From Catenulispora sp. EB89 (lineage in GTDB: Bacteria; Actinomycetota; Actinomycetes; Streptomycetales; Catenulisporaceae), in assembly GCF_041261445.1 (NCBI RefSeq), contig NZ_JBGCCU010000006.1, forward strand, positions 186,001 through 250,000: a DNA stretch of 64,000 nt, in the 5' to 3' direction. Shown one piece after another: positions 45,105 to 53,848 of this stretch. Under the pieces are notes generated by a model. That model saw only the letters and a list, made by a program, of their open reading frames with translations, was not told the DNA's origin and made no database searches. The first letter of the stretch is position 1. Each line of letters starts with the position of its first letter. A program made the position numbers and the translations under genes.

Positions 45105-45571
45105 GCTCCCGTCGTCGAACCGGGACGCACGATCATCAGAACCGTGACAGTCGCCCACAGCAGGTTGAAGACGCCGGTCGCGGCGCCGAGCCGGGCGGCG
45201 ACCTTGGCAACGCCGACGCCAACGCCACCACCGTCAGCACCGTCCAAACCTTCAAGAGCCGCCTGCTGCGCCGGCAGAATCCACAGCGCAAGAACACCGG
45301 CCGCCACAGCCGTCAGGCCGATGGCCGTGATCAGCCACGCGCTCCCCAGAACCCCCATGTTGCTCGCCGTGGCGAACCCGAAGACGGGAACAGCGATACC
45401 GACCCCCGCGTACACACGGCAAACCCGATACAGCAGCCGAGGCCAAGCCGCAGCCTCGGCATCCTCATGAGCCCGTCGCAGAGCCTTGGGAAACATACTC
45501 GCGGCGACGGCCACCGGCCCCACCGCGATGATCGCCGCCAGAACATGCAGCGACAGCAAGAATTTGGTCAC
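45101..45571 (-). CDS. Four-helix membrane protein (DUF2269-like)
   Basis: A 156-residue protein with four predicted helices (LLSLHVLAAIIAVGPV, YAGVGIAVPVFGFA, AWLITAIGLTAVAAGVLALWIL, GVFNLLWATVTVLMIV) and a His in the first helix. It resembles DUF2269 membrane proteins; this is a tentative match. It is coupled to the DUF3817 gene by a 4-bp overlap. It lies divergent from a GlxA-type regulator, which may control the pair. Confidence 0.8.
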   Translation of the reverse strand: MTKFLLSLHVLAAIIAVGPVAVAASMFPKALRRAHEDAEAAAWPRLLYRVCRVYAGVGIAVPVFGFATASNMGVLGSAWLITAIGLTAVAAGVLALWILPAQQAALEGLDGADGGGVGVGVAKVAARLGAATGVFNLLWATVTVLMIVRPGSTTGA

Positions 45572-45733
45572 CTCGCGACGCTATCCAGCCGCCGACCCGA
45601 TCCCCAGTGGCAATAGTGCCAGGTTTCAACGGAAAAACGCCATCGCGATGAAAAGGGTGCTGAGCAGCAACAACTCCCCATAACCAAGCGAGAAACCGCC
45701 ACCGAACCCGCCCCGCCAAGGTATGTTCTCGCC

Positions 45734-46672
45734 ATGCACACCGTCGCCATCATCGCCCTGGACGGCGTGATCCCCTTCGACCTCGCCACCCCGATCGAAG
45801 TCTTCAACCGGGCCCGCCTCCCCGACGGCCGCCCCGGCTACCAGGTCCGCGTCTGCGCCGAGCGTCCCGAGCTCGACGCCGGAAGCTTCGCCCTGCGCGC
45901 GCCCTACGGCCTGGAAGCCCTCCGCGACGCGGACACGATCATCGTCCCCGGTGTCGAGAAGCCGCTCACGCCGCTCCCCGCCGCCGTCCGCGACGCCCTG
46001 CGCTCCGCCGCGGCGAACGGCACGCGCATCGCCTCGATCTGCGTCGGCACCTTCGCCCTGGCCGCGACCGGCCTGCTCGACGGCCTGCGCGCCACCACGC
46101 ACTGGATCGCCGCCGAGCAGCTCGCCGCCGCCCATCCCGCGATCGAGGTCGACGCGCGCGTCCTGTACGTCGACAACGGCCAGTTCCTCACCTCCGCCGG
46201 CGCCGCCGCGGGCCTGGACCTGTGCCTGCACATGATCCGCAAGGACTACGGCTCCGCCGTCGCCGCCCACTGCGCGCGCCTGTCGGTGATGCCGCTGGAG
46301 CGCGAGGGCGGCCAGGCGCAGTTCATCGTCCAGGACCACACCCCGGCCCCGCAGGGCGGAACCCTGGAGCCGCTGCTCACCTGGCTCGACGCCAACCTCG
46401 GCCGCGACCTCGCCCTCCCCGACATCGCCGCCGAGGCCGGCCTGAGCACCCGCACCCTCATCCGCCGCTTCCGCGACCAGACCGGCACCACCCCGCTCCA
46501 GTGGCTGCACCGAGCCCGCATCCGCCGCGCGCAGCACCTGCTGGAGACCACGCAGCACTCGGTGGAGCGGATCGCGGCGCAGGTGGGGTTCGGGTCGGCG
46601 ACGGCTTTCCGGGACCGGTTCAAGCGGACGACGGGGATCAGCCCGAACGCTTACCGGCGGACGTTCAGTTGA
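45734..46672 (+). CDS. GlxA-family regulator (DJ-1/PfpI domain plus AraC HTH)
   Basis: A 312-residue regulator. The class-I amidotransferase-like DJ-1/PfpI domain covers about 1-170, with the elbow Cys in ASICVGTFALAATGLLDG and the following ATTHW. The AraC double HTH covers about 215-310 (PDIAAEAGLSTRTLIRRF ... GFGSATAFRDRFK). Such proteins activate or repress amine, sugar or stress genes in response to unknown ligands. It is divergent from the two small membrane-protein genes. It converges within 6 bp on the next gene. Confidence 0.93.
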   Translation: MHTVAIIALDGVIPFDLATPIEVFNRARLPDGRPGYQVRVCAERPELDAGSFALRAPYGLEALRDADTIIVPGVEKPLTPLPAAVRDALRSAAANGTRIASICVGTFALAATGLLDGLRATTHWIAAEQLAAAHPAIEVDARVLYVDNGQFLTSAGAAAGLDLCLHMIRKDYGSAVAAHCARLSVMPLEREGGQAQFIVQDHTPAPQGGTLEPLLTWLDANLGRDLALPDIAAEAGLSTRTLIRRFRDQTGTTPLQWLHRARIRRAQHLLETTQHSVERIAAQVGFGSATAFRDRFKRTTGISPNAYRRTFS

Positions 46673-46678
46673 GGGGGG

Positions 46679-47614
46679 CTACAGCACCTCGGCCGCAGCC
46701 CACTCGCGGTGAAATATCCGCAGCGCCGACTCGAAGTACTCGTCGTACAGCACGATGCCTCCGCGCTCCTCCTCGTGGCGGATGGAAACGTAGGCGAACA
46801 CCCCGTCGACGATCCCGTCGTCGTTGAAACGCTCCCACAACACGGGCTCGCGGCGTTCGAGCAAGCTGATATCCAGATCATGGATGACGATGCAGACGGG
46901 CAGCTCTGTGCCGACGACGCGGAACTCGACACGTTCGCCGACCATGTCCGACGGAAGGTCCGCCCCGGTGAGCAGGTCACGATAGCCGCGGACGTAGGGT
47001 TCGAACCTGGCGCGAGTCCCGTGGAAGAGGTATTGGTAGGTGCGGCCGGCCAGGATGTTGCTGACGAAGACATCGAAGAAAGTGCCGCGACGGACTTCTC
47101 CCTCGGGGCCGAAGGCGAGGTCGGCGGGCGGCCTGCTGGTAGTCACCCGGGTGCGGTTCGCACACGCCTCGATCGGGAGCGCGTCCGCGTCGCTGAAGAA
47201 CTCCGGCGGACTGGCGGTCCGGGGGTCGTCCAACAACTCACGCGCGACCCGCTCGACCTGCTCGGAAAGCCGACGGTTGACTCGCACAATAAGGTCGCGC
47301 TGGCGCCCCTGGTAGGCATTGGACTCAGCCAGGGCCCGCATGACGTCGGCCCGCAGGTTGCCCGGGTCGGCTGTCGACGGCAGGTGCACTCGTTCGCCGA
47401 ACACCAGGTAGTCCAGGGTGACGTTGAAGAACGCAGCGATACTGACGAGGGCATGGAAGCTAGGGCGAATACGACCAGTCACGTAGTGCGAGACCGTCGT
47501 ACCGCTCACTCCAAGCGCCTTGGCGAGTTTTTTCTGAGTGACAGTCGTCTTCTCGCGGTCCAGCAACGTCCGCAGAATCTCCTCAAACTTTACCTCACGC
47601 TCAGTCACAACCAT
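46679..47614 (-). CDS. XRE-family regulator with large C-terminal domain
   Basis: A 311-residue protein. The HTH covers about 8-70 (VTQKKLAKALGVSGTTVSHYVTGRIRPS ... FFNVTLDYLVFGE). The remaining 240 residues form a separate domain with FFDVFVSNILAGRTYQYLFHGT and VCIVIHDLDISLLERREPVLWE, perhaps a ligand-sensing fold I do not recognise. GGGAGG precedes the ATG. Third codon positions are clearly less GC-rich than in neighbours (for example AAGTTT, ACTCAG, AAAAAA near the start), which suggests recent transfer. It is divergent from the small membrane-protein gene and likely controls the adjacent radical SAM locus. Confidence 0.85.
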   Translation of the reverse strand: MVVTEREVKFEEILRTLLDREKTTVTQKKLAKALGVSGTTVSHYVTGRIRPSFHALVSIAAFFNVTLDYLVFGERVHLPSTADPGNLRADVMRALAESNAYQGRQRDLIVRVNRRLSEQVERVARELLDDPRTASPPEFFSDADALPIEACANRTRVTTSRPPADLAFGPEGEVRRGTFFDVFVSNILAGRTYQYLFHGTRARFEPYVRGYRDLLTGADLPSDMVGERVEFRVVGTELPVCIVIHDLDISLLERREPVLWERFNDDGIVDGVFAYVSIRHEEERGGIVLYDEYFESALRIFHREWAAAEVL

Positions 47615-47880
47615 TTCCGCTGCCTCCCGGCGCCGCTAGAGCCCTGACACTCGGATTGTCGATGATCCTGAATAGTGTGGATCTTATTGCTGAGACGAGC
47701 ACTGGTTACCCGCTTTCTGATACCGGGCAAAACCACTACAGCCGACAGTAAACCTCTGTCGGGCACAAGGCGGAAGAACGTCGCTTGAGACTCTTCGACC
47801 ATCCTGGGAAGAGCAGAGTCTTGATTTCAAATACACCTGGGAGCAGACACGTCGCCGTCACGGCGGGAGAAGGGACATTC
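47615..47880. other. AT-richer divergent promoter region with an interrupted inverted repeat
   Basis: The 266-bp gap is less GC-rich than most of the window. It holds the dyad AGACTCTTC (47788-47796) and GAAGAG-CAG-AGTCT (47808-47821), which could fold in RNA or bind a regulator. Possible promoters for both flanking genes lie here; I cannot set their -10/-35 boxes. Confidence 0.45.
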
Positions 47881-48366
47881 ATGCGAAACCACAACGCGCG
47901 GGAGATCCCATCGGCACCGGGCACTCAGCACGATCCGGTAGTGCGGGGCGCCAACGCGATCGACCGCTACTCACTGGCGCTCCAGCTGATCCAGGTGTAT
48001 CCGATCGTCCTGGCCGGGGTCGCGACCGTGTTGCCGCTCGAATGGCTCCGGATCCTGATCGCCGCGTTCGGCCTGATGGTCTGGACGGCCTTGGCAACCA
48101 TCCGCGAACGGAGCACCGAGTCCGCCAAACGGAACGACGCCGTACCCCTTCGGGCACCGGCGAAACAGGCGCCCACCGCGACGACGGCCGTGGAGACGGT
48201 TCAGGGAATTTGCGTCGACATCCGGCTGCATCCATACAGCGGTTGCGGGCACAAACCTGTGGGACGCAGGTCCGGGCACCGCATGAGCCCGTCCCGCGTA
48301 CACTGTGCTCTTCCCCGCGAAACGCCATCCACATCATCAGAGTTCTGCCAACGATCCGGAGCCTGA
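47881..48366 (+). CDS. Small membrane protein, unknown; C-terminal half doubtful
   Basis: The frame encodes 161 residues with GGGAGAAGGGA before the ATG. Residues about 30-75 form one or two membrane helices (LQLIQVYPIVLAGVATVLPLEWLRILIAAFGLMVW). A short charged stretch follows. From about residue 100 the sequence (CVDIRLHPYSGCGHK and onward) looks like non-coding translation, with poor third-position GC, so the true protein may be shorter through a frameshift or the gene may be decayed. It lies between the XRE regulator and the radical SAM gene, on the latter's strand. Confidence 0.6.
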   Translation: MRNHNAREIPSAPGTQHDPVVRGANAIDRYSLALQLIQVYPIVLAGVATVLPLEWLRILIAAFGLMVWTALATIRERSTESAKRNDAVPLRAPAKQAPTATTAVETVQGICVDIRLHPYSGCGHKPVGRRSGHRMSPSRVHCALPRETPSTSSEFCQRSGA

Positions 48367-48389
48367 GGACCGGCTCCGAACCCCACCCG

Positions 48390-48421
48390 CCTCAGCCTCG
48401 CGCGCAGGTGCGGGGCTGAGG
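48390..48421 (+). promoter_or_regulatory. Hairpin in front of the radical SAM gene
   Basis: CCTCAGCC (48390-48397) pairs with GGCTGAGG (48414-48421), extended by CGC/GCG inside. It lies 20 bp upstream of the Shine-Dalgarno of the radical SAM gene. It may be a terminator for the small membrane protein or an attenuator. Confidence 0.55.
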
Positions 48422-48452
48422 CGTGCTCTGTGCACTGTCACAGGGAGAACGA

Positions 48453-49508
48453 ATGGGCAACCAGGCCCTCATCGATCTGGTGAGCTCGTTCATGAAGATG
48501 GACCGGGCCAAAGTGGAGGCCATCGACCAGCAAGTCGGCGGACTGTTCGTCTCGCACTTCCTCCAACAGCGGATGAGAGAGAGCCTTGACGGTCGCGATT
48601 CGTTGACACGCGAAGCGCTCTCGCAGTTCGTGTTCGCGGGGCTCTACGCGAACGTCGACCCCACCAACGAGCGCTCGCACATCGTCAGCGGCTTCCCCGC
48701 CATCAATCACAGCTATCCGAACTCGGTCACCCTGTCGGTGACCAGAACGTGTCACGTCAAGTGCACCTACTGCTTCCGCGGCGACCTCATCACCCCGACG
48801 CAGACCTACGACGCCGAGGCGACCGCCGCCGGCATCGACTGGATCTCCGCACACGAGAACATCGCGACCGTCGTCGTGACCGGCGGAGACCCCTTCACCC
48901 TCCCGCCCCGCGAACTCGCCGGTGTCGTGCGGTCCCTGGCCGCGATCCCCACGGTCAACGAGATCCGCCTGGACACCAGAGTGCTGACGGTCAAGCCGTC
49001 GTCAGTGACGAACAGCCCAGAAGTCCTCGACGCCATGAGCGCGGCCGACGGCAAAGTCTGGCTCTACAGTCAGATCAACTCCGCCGCCGAGTTCCACCCC
49101 GTCGTGGACCAGGCCGTCGCCGCGGTCCGTCGGACCGGCGTCCCGATCGTCAACCAGGCCGTGATCCTCAAGAACGTCAACCACACCCCCGCCCTCATGC
49201 GGGACATGGTCTACGCCTGCGTCAAGCGGGGCATCCGTACCGACTACCTGTACCTCCTGGACGGCGGAAGCGAGATCGACTCCCCCTTCAACGTCACCGA
49301 TGACGAGATCCGCGCCGTGTTCCGGGAGTTGTGGAGTCCCGCGACCTCGGGGCTGGCCAAGCCGCGTGCCGTCTACGTCGATCCGCTGACCAACACCAAG
49401 GCGCAGCTGCTGGTCGCGCCCTGGGACGGTAACGAGAAATTCCTCGACGACTTCCTCCAGGCCCGCCGCGACAAGTTTGCGCGCGCAGCCGCCTCGACGA
49501 GGCCGTGA
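48453..49508 (+). CDS. KamA-like radical SAM protein of unknown reaction
   Basis: A 351-residue protein. The radical SAM motif is C100-x3-C104-x2-C107 in CHVKCTYCFRGD, followed by VTGGDPFTL, EIRLDTR and YSQINSAAEFHP, which match lysine 2,3-aminomutase (KamA/EpmB) proteins. The PLP-lysine motif GGGGK near the end of true aminomutases is not seen; the matching place reads YVDPLTNTKAQLL. So it is probably not a normal aminomutase. AGGGAGAA precedes the ATG. It forms a small locus with an XRE regulator and a membrane protein, all of lower GC than the surroundings. Confidence 0.85.
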   Translation: MGNQALIDLVSSFMKMDRAKVEAIDQQVGGLFVSHFLQQRMRESLDGRDSLTREALSQFVFAGLYANVDPTNERSHIVSGFPAINHSYPNSVTLSVTRTCHVKCTYCFRGDLITPTQTYDAEATAAGIDWISAHENIATVVVTGGDPFTLPPRELAGVVRSLAAIPTVNEIRLDTRVLTVKPSSVTNSPEVLDAMSAADGKVWLYSQINSAAEFHPVVDQAVAAVRRTGVPIVNQAVILKNVNHTPALMRDMVYACVKRGIRTDYLYLLDGGSEIDSPFNVTDDEIRAVFRELWSPATSGLAKPRAVYVDPLTNTKAQLLVAPWDGNEKFLDDFLQARRDKFARAAASTRP

Positions 49509-49617
49509 CGAGGCCCTGACGAGGCCGTGAACAAAGCCCGTGCCGAAGCCCTGACGAGGCCGCAACGAACCCCATGACCAGCCCCTGACCTCGCCCGACC
49601 TCCCCAAAACCGCACCC

Positions 49618-49645
49618 GACGCCGGCCGCACTCGCGGCCGGCGTC
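49618..49645 (+). terminator. Perfect hairpin after the radical SAM gene
   Basis: GACGCCGGCCGC pairs with GCGGCCGGCGTC over 12 bp with a 4-base loop. The 314-bp gap 49509-49822 otherwise holds several CTGACGAGGCC direct repeats (49500-49560) and a CTAGTGG direct repeat near 49756-49772, just upstream of the sugar-transport operon. No gene is seen in it. Confidence 0.8.
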
Positions 49646-49822
49646 GCCGCGTTCCAGGAGCGCCGCCCGCCGCTCCGCCCGCCCCGCAACCACCCACCCG
49701 CCTCCCGCGCCGCGCGTACAACCCTTATGGCCCTCTCCAACTGGCGCCCCACGCCTAGTGGATCTCTAGTGGGGAAGCAGTAGGCCGCCGAGCCCGGGGG
49801 CCGCGAGAGGAATGAGCGCACC

Positions 49823-50911
49823 ATGCAGCACCTGCGTCCGGCCCGCGCCGCCGGGATATTCTTCGCCGCGGCCGTGCTGGCCGCGACCGCCGCCGGCTGC
49901 GGCAGCGCCAAGAGCAGCAAGTCCAGTTCGTCCAGCGGCAGCGGGGGTGCGACCGGCTCGAACTCGAGCACGCGGATCGGCATCCTGCTGCCGGAGTCGA
50001 AGACGACCCGGTACGAGGCGTTCGACAAGCCGCTGCTGGAGGCCGAGCTGAACGCCAAGATGCCCGGCGTGCAGATCGACTACTACAACGCCGGCCAGGA
50101 CGCCACGGTCCAGCAGACCCAGGTCGACACCGCCCTGACCAAGGGTGACAAGGTCCTCATCCTGGACGCCGTGGACTCCAAGTCCATCCAGGCCTCCGTG
50201 CAGAAGGCGCATGACGCCGGGGTGAAGGTCGTCGCCTACGACCGGCTCGCGCAGGGCCCGGTCGACGCCTACGTCTCCTTCGACAACATGAAGGTCGGCG
50301 AGCTGCAGGGCACCGCCCTGCTGACCGCGCTGGGGTCGGACGCCGCGAGCAAGCAGATCGTCATGATCAACGGCTCCCCCACCGACCCGAACGCCGCGCA
50401 GTTCAAGGCCGGCGCGCAGTCGGTGCTGAACGGCAAGGTGAAGATCGGCAAGGAGTACGACACGCCGAACTGGGACCCGAACACCGCCAACCAGGAGATG
50501 TCCGGCGCGATCACGGCGCTCGGGGCCGCCAGCATCAACGGCGTCTACTCCGCCAACGACGGGATGGCCGCCGGTATCGCCACCGCGCTGAGCGCGAGCG
50601 GCCTGCACGTGCCGCTGACCGGCCAGGACGCCCAGCTCGACGCCATCCAGCGGATCGAGGCCGGCACCCAGACCATGACCATCTACAAGCCGTACAAGCC
50701 GGAAGCCACCACCGCGGCCGACGTGGCCGTGGAGTTCGCGCAGGGCAAGACCCCCGGCACGGACCTGCTGCCGGACAAGCAGACGTCGGGCTCCGGACAG
50801 TCGGTGCCCTCGAAGCTGATCACGCCGACCGTGGTCGACAAGAGCAACGTCTGCACCACCGTCGTCAAGGACGGCCTGTACACCGCCGCGCAGATCGGCA
50901 TCACCTGCTGA
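49823..50911 (+). CDS. xylF: Sugar ABC transporter substrate-binding lipoprotein (xylose type)
   Basis: A 362-residue lipoprotein. The signal peptide ends in a lipobox (AATAAGC, Cys about 27), followed by a Ser/Gly linker and a type I periplasmic-binding fold beginning IGILLPESKTTRYEAFDKP. This start and the NWDPNTANQEM and YSANDGMAAG segments match XylF proteins. It captures D-xylose or a related pentose outside the membrane. ATPase and permease genes follow, and xylA, xylB and a ROK regulator lie 8-10 kb away. A stable hairpin after it may raise its expression relative to the transporter genes. Confidence 0.9.
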   Translation: MQHLRPARAAGIFFAAAVLAATAAGCGSAKSSKSSSSSGSGGATGSNSSTRIGILLPESKTTRYEAFDKPLLEAELNAKMPGVQIDYYNAGQDATVQQTQVDTALTKGDKVLILDAVDSKSIQASVQKAHDAGVKVVAYDRLAQGPVDAYVSFDNMKVGELQGTALLTALGSDAASKQIVMINGSPTDPNAAQFKAGAQSVLNGKVKIGKEYDTPNWDPNTANQEMSGAITALGAASINGVYSANDGMAAGIATALSASGLHVPLTGQDAQLDAIQRIEAGTQTMTIYKPYKPEATTAADVAVEFAQGKTPGTDLLPDKQTSGSGQSVPSKLITPTVVDKSNVCTTVVKDGLYTAAQIGITC

Positions 50912-50949
50912 TCCTGCTGATCCCCCTGATCCCTTCCGGGTCCGCCGGA

Positions 50950-50980
50950 GGGAGGGCGCACTCGCCGGGTGCGCCCTCCC
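50950..50980 (+). terminator. Intercistronic hairpin (xylF-xylG)
   Basis: GGGAGGGCGCAC pairs with GTGCGCCCTCCC over 12 bp with a 7-base loop, 39 bp after the binding-protein stop. Such hairpins often protect the binding-protein mRNA or partly terminate before the transporter genes. Confidence 0.75.
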
Positions 50981-51048
50981 CGAGGCCCGCCTGAGAACAC
51001 AGAGCAGCAGAAGAAGCCGAAGCCCCGAGTCCTCGCGGAGGTACCCCC

Positions 51049-51837
51049 ATGCCCGACACGACCTCGCAACCCGTGCTGGAACTGCGCGGTGTCTCCAAAC
51101 GGTTCGGCGCCGTGCAGGCCCTCACCGGCGTCGATCTGGCGGTGCACGCCGGTGAGGTCGTCGCGTTGGTCGGCGACAACGGCGCCGGCAAGTCCACCCT
51201 GGTGAAGGCCATCGCCGGGGTGAACCAGCCGGACGACGGCGAGATCGTCTGGGAGGGCAGCCCGGTCGGCATCAAGGGCCCGCACGACGCCCAGAAGCTC
51301 GGCATCGCGACCGTCTACCAGGACCTCGCGCTGGCCGACAACCTGGACGTGGTCGGCAACCTGTTCCTGGGCAGCGAGATCCGCAGGGCCGGGATCCTGG
51401 ACGAGATCGCCATGGAGGGCCGCTCCCGGGAACTGCTCCAGACGCTGTCGATCCGCATCCCCAGCGTCCGCATCCCGGTCGCCTCGCTGTCCGGTGGCCA
51501 GCGGCAGACCGTGGCCATCGCGCGCTCGCTGATCGGCGACCCCAAGGTGGTGCTGCTCGACGAACCCACCGCCGCCCTCGGCGTCGAGCAGACGGCGCAG
51601 GTGCTGGACCTGGTCGAGCGGCTGCGCGACCGGAACCTCGGGGTGATCCTGATCAGCCACAACATGGTCGACGTGATGGCCGTCGCCGACACCGTGGCGG
51701 TGCTGCGGCTGGGCCGCAACAACGGGTTCTTCGACGGCCACCACACCAACGAGCAGGAGATCATCTCGGCGATCACCGGCGCCACCGACAACGCCGTCAC
51801 CCGGCGGGCGGCCCGGCACCCGGAGGGACAGGAATGA
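51049..51837 (+). CDS. Sugar ABC transporter ATP-binding protein (single domain)
   Basis: A 262-residue ATPase. Walker A is GDNGAGKST (about 44-52), the signature LSGGQ is near 150 and Walker B is VVLLDEPTAAL, with the switch His in ISHNM. It has one nucleotide-binding domain, not the two fused domains of E. coli XylG. The actinobacterial form works as a dimer. The next gene overlaps by ATGA. It powers the pentose importer. Confidence 0.93.
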   Translation: MPDTTSQPVLELRGVSKRFGAVQALTGVDLAVHAGEVVALVGDNGAGKSTLVKAIAGVNQPDDGEIVWEGSPVGIKGPHDAQKLGIATVYQDLALADNLDVVGNLFLGSEIRRAGILDEIAMEGRSRELLQTLSIRIPSVRIPVASLSGGQRQTVAIARSLIGDPKVVLLDEPTAALGVEQTAQVLDLVERLRDRNLGVILISHNMVDVMAVADTVAVLRLGRNNGFFDGHHTNEQEIISAITGATDNAVTRRAARHPEGQE

Positions 51838-53321
51838 GCCAGGACCCGAACAGCGGCGGCATGCGCGGGGACCGCGAGGACGAGGGCGGTCGGATCCAGC
51901 CGCCGATCCCCACCGGCGCCGGCGACTACAGCGGCGAGGACCGGCCGGCGCCGGCCGGCGGCGGCTCGGTCAGTGACAAGGTCGAGGAGCTGCTGGCCGC
52001 CGGCGCCACCCCGGCCGAGGCCACGGCCCAGGCCGCGAAGGCGACCGGCGAGTCCAAGGACGTGGTCCGGGAGATCGTCGAGACCATGGTCCCGGCGGCC
52101 GGCTCGGCCGCCGACCCGCGGCTGTTGCAGCGCCAGAGCGGCGTGGGCGGCTACTGGAACGAGTTCATGCGCCGGGTGAAGGGCGGTGAGCTGGGCTCGC
52201 TGCCGGTGATCGTGGCCCTGGCGATCATCTGGATCGTGTTCTGGAGCCTGAACAGCACGTTCCTGTCGGCGCAGAACCTGTCGAACCTCTCGCAGCAGAT
52301 CGTCGGCACCGGCATGATCGCCCTCGGCGTGGTGTTCGTGCTGCTGCTCGGCGAGATCGACCTGTCGGTCGGCTCGGTGTCCGGACTGGCCGCGGCGGTG
52401 TTCGCGGTGACGTCGGTGAACCATGGCGTGAACCAGTGGCTGGCGCTGATCCTCGCGCTGGCCACCGGCACGGCCACCGGGTTCGTGCACGGCTTCTTCT
52501 TCGCCCGGATCGGCGTGCCGGCGTTCGTCGTCACCCTGGCGGGCAACCTGGCGTGGAACGGTCTGATGCTGAAGGTGCTGGGCGCCACCGGCACCGTCAA
52601 CCTGCCGAACAACGGCATCGTCTCCAAGCTCTACACCACGATCTACGGCCAGCAGATCGCCGGCTACGGCGCCGCGGCGATCGCGGTCGTGCTCTACGCG
52701 CTGGTCGCGCTCTACGGCCGGCTGCGGCGGCAGCGGGCCGGGGTGCCGGCGCAGCCGATCGGCGAGATCGCGGCGCGGGTGATCCTGCTGGCGATCGTGG
52801 CCTTCGTGGTGGCGTACGTGTTCAACCAGTACAAGGGCCTGCCGCTGGCACCGCTGATCTTCCTGATCTTCATCGTGGTCGGCGACTTCATCCTGCGGCG
52901 CACGGTCTACGGCCGCCGCATCTTCGCCGTCGGCGGCAGCATCGAGGCGGCGCGCCGGGCCGGTATCAGCGTGCCGTTCATCCGGATCACGGTGTTCATG
53001 ATCTGCGGCCTGATGTCGGCGGTCGGCGGCATGTTCCTGGCCGGCCAGATCGAGTCCGCCTCGCAGACCTCCGGCAGCGGCAACCTGCTGATGAACGCGA
53101 TCGCGGCCGCGGTCATCGGCGGCACCAGCCTGTTCGGCGGACGCGGCAAGACCTGGTCGGCACTGCTCGGTGCGCTGGTCATCGGCTCGATCCAGTCCGG
53201 CATGAACATCCAGGGCCTGGCGAACAGCATCCAGTTCATGGTCACCGGCGCGGTGCTGCTGGCCGCGGTGGTCATCGACTCGGTGGCGCGGCGGACGCAG
53301 AAGGCCAGCGGCCGGGTTTAG
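51834..53321 (+). CDS. xylH: Sugar ABC transporter permease (XylH type)
   Basis: A 495-residue permease. About 100 residues of cytoplasmic, Ala/Glu-rich helical extension precede the membrane domain, which has about 10-11 helices. The family segments GEIDLSVGSVSGLAA, GFVHGFFFARIGVPAFVVTLA and AVIGGTSLFGGRGK are present. It starts inside the ATPase gene (ATGA). It forms the membrane channel for the XylF-bound sugar. Its 3' end overlaps the convergent SRPBCC gene by four bases. Confidence 0.93.
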   Translation: MSQDPNSGGMRGDREDEGGRIQPPIPTGAGDYSGEDRPAPAGGGSVSDKVEELLAAGATPAEATAQAAKATGESKDVVREIVETMVPAAGSAADPRLLQRQSGVGGYWNEFMRRVKGGELGSLPVIVALAIIWIVFWSLNSTFLSAQNLSNLSQQIVGTGMIALGVVFVLLLGEIDLSVGSVSGLAAAVFAVTSVNHGVNQWLALILALATGTATGFVHGFFFARIGVPAFVVTLAGNLAWNGLMLKVLGATGTVNLPNNGIVSKLYTTIYGQQIAGYGAAAIAVVLYALVALYGRLRRQRAGVPAQPIGEIAARVILLAIVAFVVAYVFNQYKGLPLAPLIFLIFIVVGDFILRRTVYGRRIFAVGGSIEAARRAGISVPFIRITVFMICGLMSAVGGMFLAGQIESASQTSGSGNLLMNAIAAAVIGGTSLFGGRGKTWSALLGALVIGSIQSGMNIQGLANSIQFMVTGAVLLAAVVIDSVARRTQKASGRV

Positions 53322-53767
53322 CGCTGGGCGGTGCGCTCCAGCTCGGCCAGGACCGGCGGCAGACCGACGGTCAGCATCCGGCGCCGGACGCGTCCGAGCA
53401 GCCGGGCCATGAAGAAGCCGCTGGGCCCGGTGAAGCCGGTGTGGTCGTAGTACAGACGGGTCCCCTCGGCGGTGGCCGACAGGCGGTAGGCGACCTCGGA
53501 CTGGTCGCCGCCGCCGCTGTCGGCCCAGGAGAAGCGCAGCAGCCTGGGGGCGTCCGCCTCCAGCACGACGCAGTCGACGATGCCGTCCCACCCGGGCTTG
53601 GGCTTGGCGACGAACTGGAAGCGCGTCCCGACCACGGTGTCGAACCCGACGGGACGGCCGCCGGCCCCGGTCGCGGTCCAGCGGGGTATCAGCTCCGGAT
53701 CGGTGAGGGCACGCCAGACCTGGTCGGCCGGGTGCGGGTAGTCGTTGACGAGATGGATGGCGCTCAT
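53318..53767 (-). CDS. SRPBCC/AHSA1-like ligand-binding protein
   Basis: A 149-residue START-like protein (HLVNDYPHPADQVWRALTDPELIPRWT at the start, helix with RRRMLTVGLPPVLAELER at the end). The fold holds a hydrophobic pocket; the ligand or reaction is unknown. CGGAGG precedes the ATG. It is divergent from a TetR gene over a long inverted repeat and is probably its target. Confidence 0.9.
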   Translation of the reverse strand: MSAIHLVNDYPHPADQVWRALTDPELIPRWTATGAGGRPVGFDTVVGTRFQFVAKPKPGWDGIVDCVVLEADAPRLLRFSWADSGGGDQSEVAYRLSATAEGTRLYYDHTGFTGPSGFFMARLLGRVRRRMLTVGLPPVLAELERTAQR

Positions 53768-53790
53768 GCGGGCCTCCGGAAGTTGTTTAC

Positions 53791-53833
53791 CGTCACTGAA
53801 AAATTACTGTAACAGAAACTTTTCCGTGACGGC
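53791..53833. promoter_or_regulatory. TetR operator, long inverted repeat CCGTCACxGAAAA
   Basis: CCGTCACTGAAAA (53791-53803) is mirrored by TTTTCCGTGACGG (53821-53833) with one mismatch, and the inner TTACTGTAA is itself a palindrome. It spans the divergent promoters of the SRPBCC and TetR genes. Confidence 0.85.
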
Positions 53834-53848
53834 ACTAGACTGGCCGCC

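Noticed and set aside
48453-49508. Calling the radical SAM protein lysine 2,3-aminomutase (kamA)
   Set aside because: The PLP-lysine motif GGGGK is missing and the protein is shorter than typical KamA, so only a KamA-like label is justified.
51315-53591. A long minus-strand frame opposite the xylose ABC genes
   Set aside because: It is antisense to clearly recognised ATPase and permease genes and has no domain.
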